Positions 24,737 through 33,765 of a DNA stretch of 47,204 nt are shown here, one piece after another. Numbering within the stretch: position 1 is the first letter of the stretch; each line of letters opens with the position of its first letter. Origin of the DNA: Microbacterium sp. 18062 (lineage in GTDB: Bacteria; Actinomycetota; Actinomycetes; Actinomycetales; Microbacteriaceae). The stretch lies in assembly GCF_902706225.1 (NCBI RefSeq), contig NZ_CACSKB010000033.1, positions 1-47,204 on the forward strand, read 5' to 3'. Made by a program: the position numbers and the translations under genes. The notes under the pieces are model-generated. The model saw only the letters and a list, made by a program, of their open reading frames with translations. It was not told where the DNA came from and did not search any database.

Positions 24737-25732
24737 TCAGGCGGACTCGCGCACGACCAGCTCGGTCGGCATGATCGTCGCGTGCGGCGGCTCTGCGCCG
24801 TCGAGCAGGTCGAGCAGCACCCGCGCCATCCGGCTGCCGTGCTCGTACGAGGGCTGGCGCATCGTCGTCAGCATCGGCGCGACGCTCGTGGCGACCGACG
24901 AGTCGTCGTACCCCATCACCGCGACGTCGTCGGGCACCCGCAGCCCCGCGCTCTGCAGCACCGCGAGGGCCCCGCGGGCCATGAGGTCGCTCGCCGCGAA
25001 CACCGCGTCGGGAGTCCCTCGGTCCAGGATGCTGCGCATCGCGGCCGCGCCGCCCTCGGCGGTGAAGTCGCCATCGGCGGCCATGCCGGGCTGCAGTCCC
25101 GCGGCGGTGAGCGCCTGGCGGTATCCCTCGAGACGGTCGACGCCGGCGGTCATCGTGAGGGGACCCGTGATGGTCGCGATCGCACGGTGTCCCCGACCGA
25201 TCAGGTACTCGACGGCCACGCGCGCGCCCCGCGTGTTGTCGACGTCGACGAAATACGTGCCCTCGCCCGGCGACGGCGGGCGACCGCCGTAGACGACCGG
25301 GACGGATGCGGCGATGCGCTCGACGAACGTGTCGCTCGTGTGGTGCGACACGATGATCGCGCCGTCGATCGATCCGCTGCGGACATACCCCAGCATCTTG
25401 TCGTCGGGGTCGTTGCTGGCGATCGCGAGCGTGAGGACGTAGTCGGATGCGGCGATCGTGGCGTTGATGCCGGAGACGATCGACGCGAAGAACGGGTCGC
25501 CGAAGAACCGATGCACGTCCTCGGGGACGATCACCGCGACCGCCAGCGTGCGGCTGCTCGCCAGCGCGCGCGCCGCGCGGTTGGGCACGTAGCCGAGCGT
25601 GTCGATGGCCCGGCGCACCGCATCGAGCGCCTCCGGGCTGACGGCCGTCGACGCGTTCACGACGCGCGAGACCGTGGACCGGGATACCCCCGCGACGCGC
25701 GCGACCTCTTCGATCGTCACCGATGCCGCCAT
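24737..25732 (-). CDS. LacI family transcriptional regulator
   Basis: The product has 331 residues. The N-terminal helix-turn-helix and hinge are typical (VTIEEVARVAGVSRSTVSRVVNASTAVSPEALDAVRRAIDTLGYVPNRAARALASSRT). A periplasmic-binding-like ligand domain follows (AVIVPEDVHRFFGDPFFASIVSGINA, YVLTLAIASND, DGAIIVSHHTSDTFVERIAASVPVVYGG). It lies downstream of the GH1 beta-glucosidase on the same strand and would control it through the operator at 27355-27368, in the way CebR controls cello-oligosaccharide genes. The inducer is probably a glucoside. It has a GAGAGGA ribosome site. Confidence 0.92.
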   Translation of the reverse strand: MAASVTIEEVARVAGVSRSTVSRVVNASTAVSPEALDAVRRAIDTLGYVPNRAARALASSRTLAVAVIVPEDVHRFFGDPFFASIVSGINATIAASDYVLTLAIASNDPDDKMLGYVRSGSIDGAIIVSHHTSDTFVERIAASVPVVYGGRPPSPGEGTYFVDVDNTRGARVAVEYLIGRGHRAIATITGPLTMTAGVDRLEGYRQALTAAGLQPGMAADGDFTAEGGAAAMRSILDRGTPDAVFAASDLMARGALAVLQSAGLRVPDDVAVMGYDDSSVATSVAPMLTTMRQPSYEHGSRMARVLLDLLDGAEPPHATIMPTELVVRESA

Positions 25733-25889
25733 GGCGTTCCTCTCCCGCCCCGTCGCCCCGACTCTGGTGCGGCGCGATCCGTGCGCGACTCCTCCGCGTC
25801 GCCCGGGTACGACGCGGAACGGCCCGGCGGGTCCTCTTCCGAAGGAGTTGCGCTCACCTCGTCACCGTTCCCGCACAGTCTCGATCGCC

Positions 25890-27329
25890 CTAGATCTCCC
25901 GAGCGCGGATGATCCGACTGTACTCGCGGGCGCTGTCCTTGAGCGTGCGCTCCTGGGTGTCGTAGTCGACCCGGACGATGCCGAACCGCTTCTCGTAGCC
26001 CCACGCCCACTCGTAGTTGTCGAGGAACGACCAGTAGAAGTAGCCGCCGACGTCGACGCCCGACTCGATCGCGTCGAGGATCGCCACGAGATGCGCGCGC
26101 AGGAAGTGCACGCGCGCGCTATCGTGCACGCGGGCGACGCCGTCCTCGACCACGGCGACGTCGTCGTACGCCGCACCGTTCTCGGTGACGAACAGGCGCG
26201 TGCCGGCGGCATCCGAGTAGTCGTCGGCGACCCGACGGAGGAGCCGGGTGAGGGTCGGGGCGTCGACCTCCCAGTGCATCGACGTGCGGGGCATCCCGCG
26301 GTCGTGCCAATGGATGTCGTGCGACACCGGAAAGGCCGACTCGCCCCGCCGGTCGGTGGGCGCGTCACCGCTCGTCGGAGGTGCCGCCGGGATCGTCCCC
26401 CCGACGTATTCGCCGTGGTAGTAGTTCACACCGAGCGTGTCGATGCGCGTCGAGATCGCGTCGAGATCGCCGGGGCGGATGGCGCGCTCGAGGGCGGCTG
26501 CCGCATCCGGGACGTGGGCGGTGAAGTCGGAGAGGATGTCGGCCGGGTACTCGGCGCGGAAGATCGGGTCGAGGAACCACCGGTTGAACTGACCGTCGAT
26601 GCGACGCGCGGCGTCGGCGTCGGCCGGGTCGTCGGGATCGACCGGATCGGCGACCGTGAGGTTCAGCGTGATGCCGAGGTTCAGGTCGGCGTCGCGCCCG
26701 CGCAGCGCCTGAACGGCCTGCCCGTGGCCGAGCAGCAGGTGGTGCGCGGCGAGCACACCCTCGGCCGGCGAGTAGTGGCCGGGCGCGTGCAGGCCCGCGG
26801 TGTAGCTCAGGAACGAAGAGCACCACGGCTCGTTCAGCGTCGTCCACACGCCTACCCGGTCGCCGAGCGCGTCGTGCATGTCGAGCGCGTACTCGGTGAA
26901 GAGGTCGGCCGTGTCGCGGTTCGTCCATCCGCCCTTCTCCTGGAGCGCCTGCGGGAGGTCCCAGTGGTACAGCGTCAGCCAGGGGAGGACGTCGGCCTCG
27001 AGCAGCTCGTCGACGAGCCGCTCGTAGAAGTCGATCCCCTTCGGGTTGACAGGGCCGCCGTCGGGCCGCACCCGGGCCCAGGACGTCGAGAAGCGGTAGG
27101 TCTGCAGGCCGAGCTCGCCCATCAGCGCGACGTCGTCGCGGTAGCGGTGGTAGTGATCGCAGGCGACGTCGCCGTTGTCGCCGCCTACGACGGCGCCGGA
27201 CACCCGGCTGAAGGCGTCCCAGATGGAGTCGCGACGGCCGTCCTCGTGGGCGGCGCCCTCGATCTGGTATGCGGCGGTGGCAGCGCCGAAGAGGAAATCC
27301 TGGGGGAACGTGCGGGGCGTGGAGGGCAT
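25890..27329 (-). CDS. Beta-glucosidase, glycoside hydrolase family 1
   Basis: The product has 479 residues, the standard GH1 length, with no signal peptide, so it is cytoplasmic. The N-terminal FLFGAATAAYQIEGAAHEDGRRDSIWDAF and the acid/base Glu167 (TTLNEPW) are present. The nucleophile is Glu383 (LFVTENGAAY), and WSFLDNYEWAWGYEKRFGIVRVD is the aglycone-side loop. It would hydrolyse cellobiose or other beta-glucosides taken up by an importer not in this window. A ribosome site (AAAGGA) precedes the ATG at 27329. The LacI-type gene follows after 157 bp, a gap with no other feature. Confidence 0.96.
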   Translation of the reverse strand: MPSTPRTFPQDFLFGAATAAYQIEGAAHEDGRRDSIWDAFSRVSGAVVGGDNGDVACDHYHRYRDDVALMGELGLQTYRFSTSWARVRPDGGPVNPKGIDFYERLVDELLEADVLPWLTLYHWDLPQALQEKGGWTNRDTADLFTEYALDMHDALGDRVGVWTTLNEPWCSSFLSYTAGLHAPGHYSPAEGVLAAHHLLLGHGQAVQALRGRDADLNLGITLNLTVADPVDPDDPADADAARRIDGQFNRWFLDPIFRAEYPADILSDFTAHVPDAAAALERAIRPGDLDAISTRIDTLGVNYYHGEYVGGTIPAAPPTSGDAPTDRRGESAFPVSHDIHWHDRGMPRTSMHWEVDAPTLTRLLRRVADDYSDAAGTRLFVTENGAAYDDVAVVEDGVARVHDSARVHFLRAHLVAILDAIESGVDVGGYFYWSFLDNYEWAWGYEKRFGIVRVDYDTQERTLKDSAREYSRIIRAREI

Positions 27330-27354
27330 GTCGTCGTCCTTTCGCTGGAGTGTA

Positions 27355-27368
27355 TGGGAGCGCTCTCA
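27355..27368 (-). promoter_or_regulatory. CebR/LacI-type operator of the beta-glucosidase gene
   Basis: tgggagcgctctca differs at one position from TGGGAGCGCTCCCA, the known CebR operator of actinobacteria. It directly abuts a TACACT -10 hexamer (27349-27354, minus strand), so a bound repressor would block RNA polymerase. Confidence 0.8.
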
Positions 27369-27401
27369 GGCCTGTCAAGGAGTCCGCGGCCCAGCGTCCC
27401 T

Positions 27402-27472
27402 CGCGAGAAACCACTTCCGCCGCGACACACCACGCATAGCGTGATGTCCGGACGCGCGTGTGGTTTCTCGCG
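27402..27472. repeat. 71-bp long-arm palindrome between beta-glucosidase and purS
   Basis: Arms cgcgagaaaccac and gtggtttctcgcg are perfect over 13 bp. A small inner hairpin (cacgc-ata-gcgtg) lies between them. It sits between two divergent genes, where a terminator is not needed. Confidence 0.8.
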
Positions 27473-27510
27473 GGGGGCTGGACGGCCGGGGGCGCCGGGC
27501 GCGGCGACTA

Positions 27511-27516
27511 GACTGG
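27511..27516 (+). promoter_or_regulatory. Possible -10 element of purSQ
   Basis: TAGACT lies about 37 nt upstream of the purS ATG, leaving a leader of some 30 nt with a CGGAG ribosome site. Confidence 0.4.
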
Positions 27517-27553
27517 GGGACGCCACCCGGACCGCGCACCCACGGAGCCTCTC

Positions 27554-27798
27554 ATGCCCACGATCGTCGTCGACGTCATGCCCAAGGCCGAACTGCTCGA
27601 CCCGCAGGGGAAGGCCGTCTCGGGCGCACTCGCCCGCCTCGGCGCCGACGCCGTGACCGGCGTGCGCATCGGCAAGCGGTTCGAGCTCACGGTCGACGGC
27701 GAGGTCGACGAGGCCGTGCTGGCCACCGTGCGCGAGATCGCCGACGAGGTGCTCTCGAACTCCGTGATCGAGGACGTCGTGGGCATCGAGGTGGTCGA

Positions 27799-27802
<4 letters not shown>
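27554..27802 (+). CDS. purS: Phosphoribosylformylglycinamidine synthase subunit PurS
   Basis: The product has 82 residues, the normal length of the small subunit that bridges PurQ and PurL in the FGAM synthetase complex. The pattern [42 protein letters not shown] and [10 protein letters not shown] is diagnostic. Its stop overlaps the purQ start (GTGA). The large subunit gene purL is not in this window, so the three-part enzyme is completed from elsewhere. Confidence 0.96.
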
Positions 27803-28503
<701 letters not shown>

Positions 28504-28557
28504 GCCGCCGGCGCCTCGAGCCGGGCGGGGAATCACTGACTCGCAAGTCGCCGCTCG

Positions 28558-28593
28558 CGGTTCCTGAACGAGGAGCACAGCTCCGAGACGAAG
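28558..28593. repeat. CTTCGTCTC-type intergenic repeat, copy c (reverse orientation)
   Basis: cggttcctgaacgaggagc followed by acagctccgagacgaag is the reverse complement of the family seen at 6406 and 22594. It lies between purQ and the convergent zinc ATPase gene. Confidence 0.65.
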
Positions 28594-28633
28594 TCCCCCA
28601 CCGCGTCGTCCCGCTGCGCGACAGGGAGCCTGC

Positions 28634-29290
28634 CTACCGGGCGGAGGGTCGCGTCAGCCGGCCGTCGGCGAGGCGGATGACGCGGCTCGCGCGCGCGCAG
28701 AGGCCGCGGTCGTGGCTGACACACAGCACCGCGGCACCGCGGGCGGTCTCCGCATCCATCGCGTCCTGGATGCGGCGTGCGCTGTCGTCGTCAAGGCCCG
28801 TCGTGGGCTCGTCGAGCAGCAGCAGATCGGCGCGCCGTGCGAGCGCCTGCGCAAGCAGGGCGCGCTGACGCTGCCCGCCGGAGAGCTCGGCGAAGGGCCT
28901 GCGCATCAGACGTTCGATCCCGAGCGCCTCGGCCGCCGTCGCGACTGCGACCCGACCAGCACGGCCCAGCAGCCGCCATCCGCCGACGCTGCCCCACACG
29001 CCCATCTCGACGACCTCGCGCACGGTCAGCGGAAGCGCACTCGGGATCGCCGCACGCTGGGGCACGAACGCGACGAAGCCGAGACGCCGCACCACGCCGG
29101 TCGCCGGCTTGCGCACTCCGGCAACGGTCTCGAGCAGCGTCGTCTTGCCCGCGCCGTTCGGGCCCGTGATCACGGTGAGCCCTCCCCGCTGAATCGCCAG
29201 ATCGAGCGGATGCAGCACCGTCGCGCCGTCGATCCGCACCGACACGTCGTCGAGTGCTGCGGCATCCGTCCGTGCGGAGACGTCGATCAT
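28634..29290 (-). CDS. aztA: Zinc ABC transporter ATP-binding protein (AztA type)
   Basis: The product has 218 residues. It has Walker A GPNGAGKTT, the Q-loop in VAFVPQR, the signature LSGGQRQRALLAQALA, Walker B LLLLDEPTTGLDDD and the switch His in VSHDR. It is short and compact, as in cation importers. The start at 29290 is favoured because a TAGACT -10 hexamer (29298-29303) lies 7 nt upstream; the alternative ATG at 29326 would run through the Zur-like box. It is divergent from aztB-aztD-aztC-aztD, with which it would form the complete importer. Confidence 0.88.
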   Translation of the reverse strand: MIDVSARTDAAALDDVSVRIDGATVLHPLDLAIQRGGLTVITGPNGAGKTTLLETVAGVRKPATGVVRRLGFVAFVPQRAAIPSALPLTVREVVEMGVWGSVGGWRLLGRAGRVAVATAAEALGIERLMRRPFAELSGGQRQRALLAQALARRADLLLLDEPTTGLDDDSARRIQDAMDAETARGAAVLCVSHDRGLCARASRVIRLADGRLTRPSAR

Positions 29291-29310
29291 GCGCGTCAGT
29301 CTACTCAATT

Positions 29311-29325
29311 TGATAATCATTCTCA
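29311..29325. promoter_or_regulatory. Zur-like box in the divergent zinc promoter
   Basis: tgataatcattctca is a 7-1-7 dyad with one mismatch and matches the AT-rich Zur/Fur-family pattern TGAtAAT-n-ATTaTCA. The AT-rich stretch continues to 29335. The site overlaps the probable promoters of both aztA (minus) and aztB (plus), so one repressor would control the whole locus. A Fur- rather than Zur-type regulator cannot be excluded, but the genes support zinc. Confidence 0.75.
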
Positions 29326-29346
29326 TTATCGTTATCGTCGTCTCCC

Positions 29347-30255
29347 GTGCCCGCTCCCCTCACACCCCTTGCGCTCGACTTCATGCAGCGCGCCCTGCTC
29401 GGCGGCTCGCTCGTCGCCGTGCTGTGCGGGGTCGTCGGCACCTGGGTCGTGATCCGCGGCATGGCGTTCCTCGGCGAGGCCCTCGCCCACGGGACGCTGC
29501 CGGGTGTCGCCCTCGCGACCGTGCTCGGCCTGCCGGTGCTCGCGGGCGCCGCGGTGAGCGCGGTGGCGATGAGCATCGGCGTCGGCGTGCTGCGGCGTCA
29601 CGGTCGTCTCTCGTACGACACGAGCATCGGCATGCTCTTCGTCGGGATGCTGGCGCTCGGCGTGATGGTCATCTCGCACTCGGGCAGCTTCGCGACGGAC
29701 GCGACGGCGATCCTCTTCGGCGACATCCTGGCGATCACCGCGGCCGACCTGCTGCTGCTCACCGGGGCCGCAGCGCTCGGCGCCGTCGTCGCGACGCTCG
29801 GGCACCGCTCCCTCGTCGCCGCCGCCTTCGACGCCCGTGTCGCCCACGTGCTGGGCCTGCGCCCGGCCCTCGCGAACAGCGTGCTCGTCGGCCTTGTGAC
29901 CCTCGCCGTCGTCGCGTCGTACCGGGCGGTCGGATCGCTGCTCGTGGTCGGGCTGCTGCTCGCGCCCGCGGTCGCCGCTCGGCACTGGACCCACCGCATC
30001 CCGACCACCATGGCACTGGCCGCGACGGTCGGCGCCGCCGCGGTCGCCGGGGGACTTGCCCTGTCGTGGCACGCCGGCACGGCCGCGGGCGCCTCGATCG
30101 CGGCCACCGCCGTCGCCGCCGCCGCGATCTCGTGGCTGCTGCGCACCGCTCTCAGCCGGACGCGCACGCGCCGCGCCGACGCCGAACGCGAGCACCGGGC
30201 CGCGCACGATCCCCTGCCCGGGCACCGGGCCCCGCCCCAGCCGACACCGTCATGA
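29347..30255 (+). CDS. aztB: Zinc ABC transporter permease (AztB type)
   Basis: The product has 302 residues with about eight to nine hydrophobic helices of the ABC-3/ZnuB family. Landmarks are DFMQRALLGGSLVAVLCGVVGTWVVIRGMAFLGEALAHGTLPGVALA, SIGMLFVGMLALGVMVIS, LRPALANSVLVGLVTLAVVASYRAVGSLLVVGLLLAPAVAARHWTHR. The C-terminal tail is long, charged and rich in His and Arg (RRADAEREHRAAHDPLPGHRAPPQ). It opens an operon with three further genes, starts overlapping or within 30 bp. Confidence 0.92.
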   Translation: MPAPLTPLALDFMQRALLGGSLVAVLCGVVGTWVVIRGMAFLGEALAHGTLPGVALATVLGLPVLAGAAVSAVAMSIGVGVLRRHGRLSYDTSIGMLFVGMLALGVMVISHSGSFATDATAILFGDILAITAADLLLLTGAAALGAVVATLGHRSLVAAAFDARVAHVLGLRPALANSVLVGLVTLAVVASYRAVGSLLVVGLLLAPAVAARHWTHRIPTTMALAATVGAAAVAGGLALSWHAGTAAGASIAATAVAAAAISWLLRTALSRTRTRRADAEREHRAAHDPLPGHRAPPQPTPS

Positions 30256-31505
30256 CCCGCTCCCCCGGGTTCCGAGAGGATCACGTGCACGCCCGCCCCC
30301 TCCTGTCCCCTTTTGCGCTCGGTACCGTGCTGCTCGCTTTCGCGGCCTGCGGCACACCCGCTGCGCCATCCGCGTCCTCATCCTCCGCCGACGACGCGGA
30401 TCACGGCGGCATCGCGGGCGCGGCCGAGCTGAGCGAGCCGCAGCTGCACCTCACGACGATCGGCGGCGACGGCGGCATCCTGCAGCTCGACCTTCTCGAC
30501 GAGACGGTCACCGAGATCGGAACGATCGAGCCGGCGGACGCCGCGACCGGCGACGGACGGTACCTGTTCGCCGAGACCGCTGAGGGGCTCACGATCGTCG
30601 ACAGCGGGATGTGGACGTGGGATCACGTCGACCACTTCCACTACTACCGCGCCGAGCCGCGCATCCTCGGCACGGTCGACGGCAGCGGACCCGCCACGGT
30701 CGCGACGACGAACTCGTCCACGACAGGCGGCACCGGCGTGTTCTTCGCCGGCGCCGGCGTCGCCGTCCTGCTCGACACGGCGGCGCTGTCGAAGGGCGAG
30801 ATCGTCGAGCGGTTCCGCCTCGAGGTCGAACCGCACGACGGCCTGGTCGTGCCGGTCGGATCGTTCGCGCTCGTGACGGGTGCCGATGGCACGGTCTCGG
30901 TGCACACGGCGACCGGCGCGGCGACGCCCGGCATCGCCGCGGAGTGCCTCGCCCCGCGGGGCACGATCACCACGCGCGTCGGCGCGGTGATCGGCTGCCA
31001 CGACGGCGCCCTGCTCGCCACCGTCGTCGACGGCACGGTCGAGGTCGAGCGGATCCCGCTGCCCGAGGGGGCGGGCCCCGTCTCGTCGTTCGCGAACCGC
31101 GAGGGACGCCCCACCGTCGCCGGGCTCGACGAGAGCGGGCGCATCCTGCTGCTCGACACCCGCGAACGCGCCTGGACCGTGCTCGACGCGCCCGCGCCGC
31201 TGCGGCAGGTCTCGGCGGTCGACGACGCGCACGAGCACCTGCTGGGCCTCGCCGAGGACGGCCGCGTGCTCGTCATCGACGGCGCGAGCGGCGCGCTGCT
31301 CGCCGCGACCGACCCGCTCCTGCCCGAGACCCTGGCCGCAGCCGGACTCGCGACCGTGTCGCTCATCGCCGACGACCAACGCGCCTACCTCAACGCCCCC
31401 GCCGAGAAGGCACTGTACGAGATCGACTATGCCGACGCGGCCCGCATCGCGCGTGTCTTCGAGACGGATGGCGAGCCGGCCCACCTCGCTCTGACGGGAC
31501 GATGA
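30252..31505 (+). CDS. AztD-like lipoprotein, first copy (beta-propeller metallochaperone)
   Basis: The product has 417 residues. A lipobox (LLAFAAC, Cys33) indicates a lipoprotein on the outer membrane face. The rest is a WD/YncE-like beta-propeller similar to AztD, the zinc chaperone of the AztABCD importer. A His cluster is seen in MWTWDHVDHFHYYRAEP (His125, His128, His130), and a second His in VEPHDGLVV. The start at 30252 overlaps the aztB stop (ATGA); GTG at 30285 is an alternative with an AGAGGA site and a better signal-peptide start. It would carry zinc to AztC. Compared with the copy at 32449-33663 it has a much stronger His cluster. Confidence 0.75.
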   Translation: MTRSPGFREDHVHARPLLSPFALGTVLLAFAACGTPAAPSASSSSADDADHGGIAGAAELSEPQLHLTTIGGDGGILQLDLLDETVTEIGTIEPADAATGDGRYLFAETAEGLTIVDSGMWTWDHVDHFHYYRAEPRILGTVDGSGPATVATTNSSTTGGTGVFFAGAGVAVLLDTAALSKGEIVERFRLEVEPHDGLVVPVGSFALVTGADGTVSVHTATGAATPGIAAECLAPRGTITTRVGAVIGCHDGALLATVVDGTVEVERIPLPEGAGPVSSFANREGRPTVAGLDESGRILLLDTRERAWTVLDAPAPLRQVSAVDDAHEHLLGLAEDGRVLVIDGASGALLAATDPLLPETLAAAGLATVSLIADDQRAYLNAPAEKALYEIDYADAARIARVFETDGEPAHLALTGR

Positions 31506-32422
31506 CCATGAGAACGCGCCTCAGCGCCGCCCTCGCGTCCGCCGTGCTCGCGCTCGGAGTCCTCGCCGGCTGCTCGGCCGCATCCGACGACCGTCCCCTC
31601 GTCGTCGTCTCGACGAACGTCCTCGGCGACGTCGTCGGCGAGCTCGTCGGCCCCGACGTGGAGGTGATGACGCTGATGAAGCCGAACGCGGATCCGCACT
31701 CGTTCGAGATCTCGGCGCAGGAGGCCGCGCGGCTGCGTTCGGCCGATCTCGTCGTCTCCAACGGCCTCGGACTCGAAGAGGGGCTGCAGCAGCACCTCGA
31801 TGCGGCGGCCGCATCCGGTGTGCCCGCCTTCGTCGCGGGCGATGCCGTCGATGTGCTCGACTACGCGGAAAGGGATGCGGCCGGCACACCGGACCCGCAC
31901 TTCTGGACGGACCCCGCCCGCATGGCCGCCGTCGTCGACGCGATCGAGCCGTATCTCCTCGAGATCGACGGGGCGGACGCGAAGGCGATCTCGGAGCGGA
32001 CCGCCGCCTACCGCGACCGGCTCGACGGGCTCGACGCCGAGATGACGGCGGCCTTCGCCGCGATCCCCGCGGAACGGCGCGCGCTCGTGACCAACCACCA
32101 CGTCTTCGGGTACCTCGCCGAGCGCTTCGGGTTCCGCATCGTGGGGACCGTCATCCCGGGAGGCACGACGCTCGCGGCGCCGAGCGCGTCCGACCTGGTC
32201 GGGCTCGTCGCGGCGCTCGAGGACGCCGGGGTCGCGGCCGTGTTCGCCGAGTCCTCGTCCCCCGACCGGCTGATGCGCGTCCTCGCGGAGGAGGCGAACG
32301 TGCACGTCGAGGTCGTGGAGCTGTTCACCGAGTCGCTCACCCCGCCCGGCGGGGGCGCCGAGGACTACCTGACCATGATGCGTGTCAACACCGAGCGCAT
32401 CGCCACCGGGCTCGCACCCTGA
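31502..32422 (+). CDS. aztC: Zinc ABC transporter substrate-binding lipoprotein (AztC type)
   Basis: The product has 306 residues of the cluster A-I metal-binding family. Lipobox LAGC gives Cys24. Expected metal ligands are His66 (NADPHSFEIS), His133 (TPDPHFWTDP) and His199 (LVTNHHVFGYLAERFG). The fourth position, usually Asp in the TDS motif, is Glu277 (LFTESLTPPGGG). The loop that is His-rich in ZnuA is short here, as in AztC, which fits dependence on the AztD chaperone. The start overlaps the upstream stop (ATGA). Confidence 0.93.
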   Translation: MTMRTRLSAALASAVLALGVLAGCSAASDDRPLVVVSTNVLGDVVGELVGPDVEVMTLMKPNADPHSFEISAQEAARLRSADLVVSNGLGLEEGLQQHLDAAAASGVPAFVAGDAVDVLDYAERDAAGTPDPHFWTDPARMAAVVDAIEPYLLEIDGADAKAISERTAAYRDRLDGLDAEMTAAFAAIPAERRALVTNHHVFGYLAERFGFRIVGTVIPGGTTLAAPSASDLVGLVAALEDAGVAAVFAESSSPDRLMRVLAEEANVHVEVVELFTESLTPPGGGAEDYLTMMRVNTERIATGLAP

Positions 32423-32448
32423 GTCCGCACCACGAGGAAAGAAGAAGG

Positions 32449-33663
32449 ATGCAGATGCACGAGAGACACATGCGCCGCGCGGGCCTCGTCGGCCTCGCAC
32501 TGATGACCGCTGCGGGGCTCGCCGCCTGTTCCCCCGGGTCGGGAGCCGCACCGACGACGGAGCCCGCCGCATCCGGAGCCGAGGCGGGTCCACGACTCGC
32601 GGTGAGCTACGAGGGCGGCATCCTCGTGCTCGACGGAACCACGCTGGAGACGCTCGCCGACGTCGACTCGGAGGAGTTCACGCGCCTGAACGCCGCGGGA
32701 GACGGAACCCACGTGCTCGTCACGACGAGCGAGGGCTTCCAGGTGCTCGACACCGGTGCCGCATCCGGCGGCACGCCGGAGCTCACCGACCTCGTCTTCG
32801 AGGCCGACATCGCCGGCCACGTCGTGCGGCACGGCGGCAAGACCGTGCTGTACGCCGACGGCACGAGCGACACCACGATCTTCGAGACCGCCGACCTCGC
32901 GAGTGCGGGCGATGCGCTGCCCGAGACCGAGACGATCCCCGGCGTCGAGGCGCACCACGGCGTATCGGTGGTGCTCGAGGACGACACGTTCCTCACGACC
33001 GTCGGGAACGCGGACGGCCGCACCGGCATCTCGGTCACCGATGCATCCGGCTCCGTGGTCGCCACGAGCGCGGACTGCCCCGGCGTGCACGGCGAGGGCA
33101 CGGCGAAGGGCGAGGCCGTCGTCTTCGGCTGCGAGGACGGCGCGCTGCTCTACCAGGACGGCGAGATCACGAAGCTCGCCGCCCCCGACCAGCCGTATGG
33201 CCGGATGGGCAACGCCTACGTCAGCGAGACCAGCCCGCTGGTCGTCGGCGACTACAAGAACGACCCGGATGCCGAGGGCTACCTGCTCTCGCAGGTCGCC
33301 CTGATCGACACCGCCGCGAAGACCCTCGAGGTCGTGGCGCTGCCGGAAGGCGTCGAGTACACGTTCCGCGACATCGCACGCGGTCCGGGCGACCTGGCGT
33401 ACGTGCTCGCCTCGGACGGCTCCATCCACGTCCTCGACCCGGCGACGGGCGAGATCACGGCGGAGTACCCGGTCATCGCGGCGTGGGACGGTCCCGTGCA
33501 GTGGCAGGATCCGCATCCGGCGATCGTCGTCGCGGGCGACGTCGCGTACGTGACCGAGCCCGCCGTCGACGCGGTGCACGCGGTGGATCTCACCACCGGC
33601 GAGGTGCTGGCGACCACGACGCTCGACGTCGCGCCGAACGAGGTCGCCGTCGCTGTCGGCTGA
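32449..33663 (+). CDS. aztD: Zinc metallochaperone AztD
   Basis: The product has 404 residues. A lipobox (GLAAC, Cys27) follows MQMHERHMRRAGLVGLALMT. The body is a beta-propeller of AztD type (SYEGGILVLDGTTLETLADV, THVLVTTSEGFQVLDTG, FEADIAGHVVRHGGKTVLYADG, GVEAHHGVSVVLEDDTFLTTVGNADGRTGISV, CPGVHGEGTAKGEAVVFGCEDGALL). Several His residues are suited to zinc (GHVVRHGG, EAHHG, WQDPHPA). ATG at 32449 is used; ATG at 32455 with AGAAGG 6 nt upstream is an alternative. It is the last gene of the operon and is followed by a strong hairpin. Confidence 0.85.
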   Translation: MQMHERHMRRAGLVGLALMTAAGLAACSPGSGAAPTTEPAASGAEAGPRLAVSYEGGILVLDGTTLETLADVDSEEFTRLNAAGDGTHVLVTTSEGFQVLDTGAASGGTPELTDLVFEADIAGHVVRHGGKTVLYADGTSDTTIFETADLASAGDALPETETIPGVEAHHGVSVVLEDDTFLTTVGNADGRTGISVTDASGSVVATSADCPGVHGEGTAKGEAVVFGCEDGALLYQDGEITKLAAPDQPYGRMGNAYVSETSPLVVGDYKNDPDAEGYLLSQVALIDTAAKTLEVVALPEGVEYTFRDIARGPGDLAYVLASDGSIHVLDPATGEITAEYPVIAAWDGPVQWQDPHPAIVVAGDVAYVTEPAVDAVHAVDLTTGEVLATTTLDVAPNEVAVAVG

Positions 33664-33686
33664 TCCCTCGGACGACGGTCCGCCCT

Positions 33687-33723
33687 CGCGCCGTGCCCCG
33701 GCAGCCTGCCGGGGCACGGCGCG
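33687..33723 (+). terminator. Terminator of the zinc operon
   Basis: Two 18-bp arms, 33687-33704 and 33706-33723, are exactly complementary with one base between them, giving an almost perfect 37-bp palindrome 23 nt after the aztD stop. With so small a loop, a few central pairs must open in RNA. Confidence 0.85.
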
Positions 33724-33752
33724 CGCGGGACCGCACGGACGCGCAACGGGGA

Positions 33753-33758
33753 TAGCCT
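33753..33758 (+). promoter_or_regulatory. Leaderless -10 element of the 2-hydroxyacid dehydrogenase gene
   Basis: TAGCCT ends 7 nt before the GTG start at 33766. Confidence 0.5.
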
Positions 33759-33765
33759 CGGAAGG

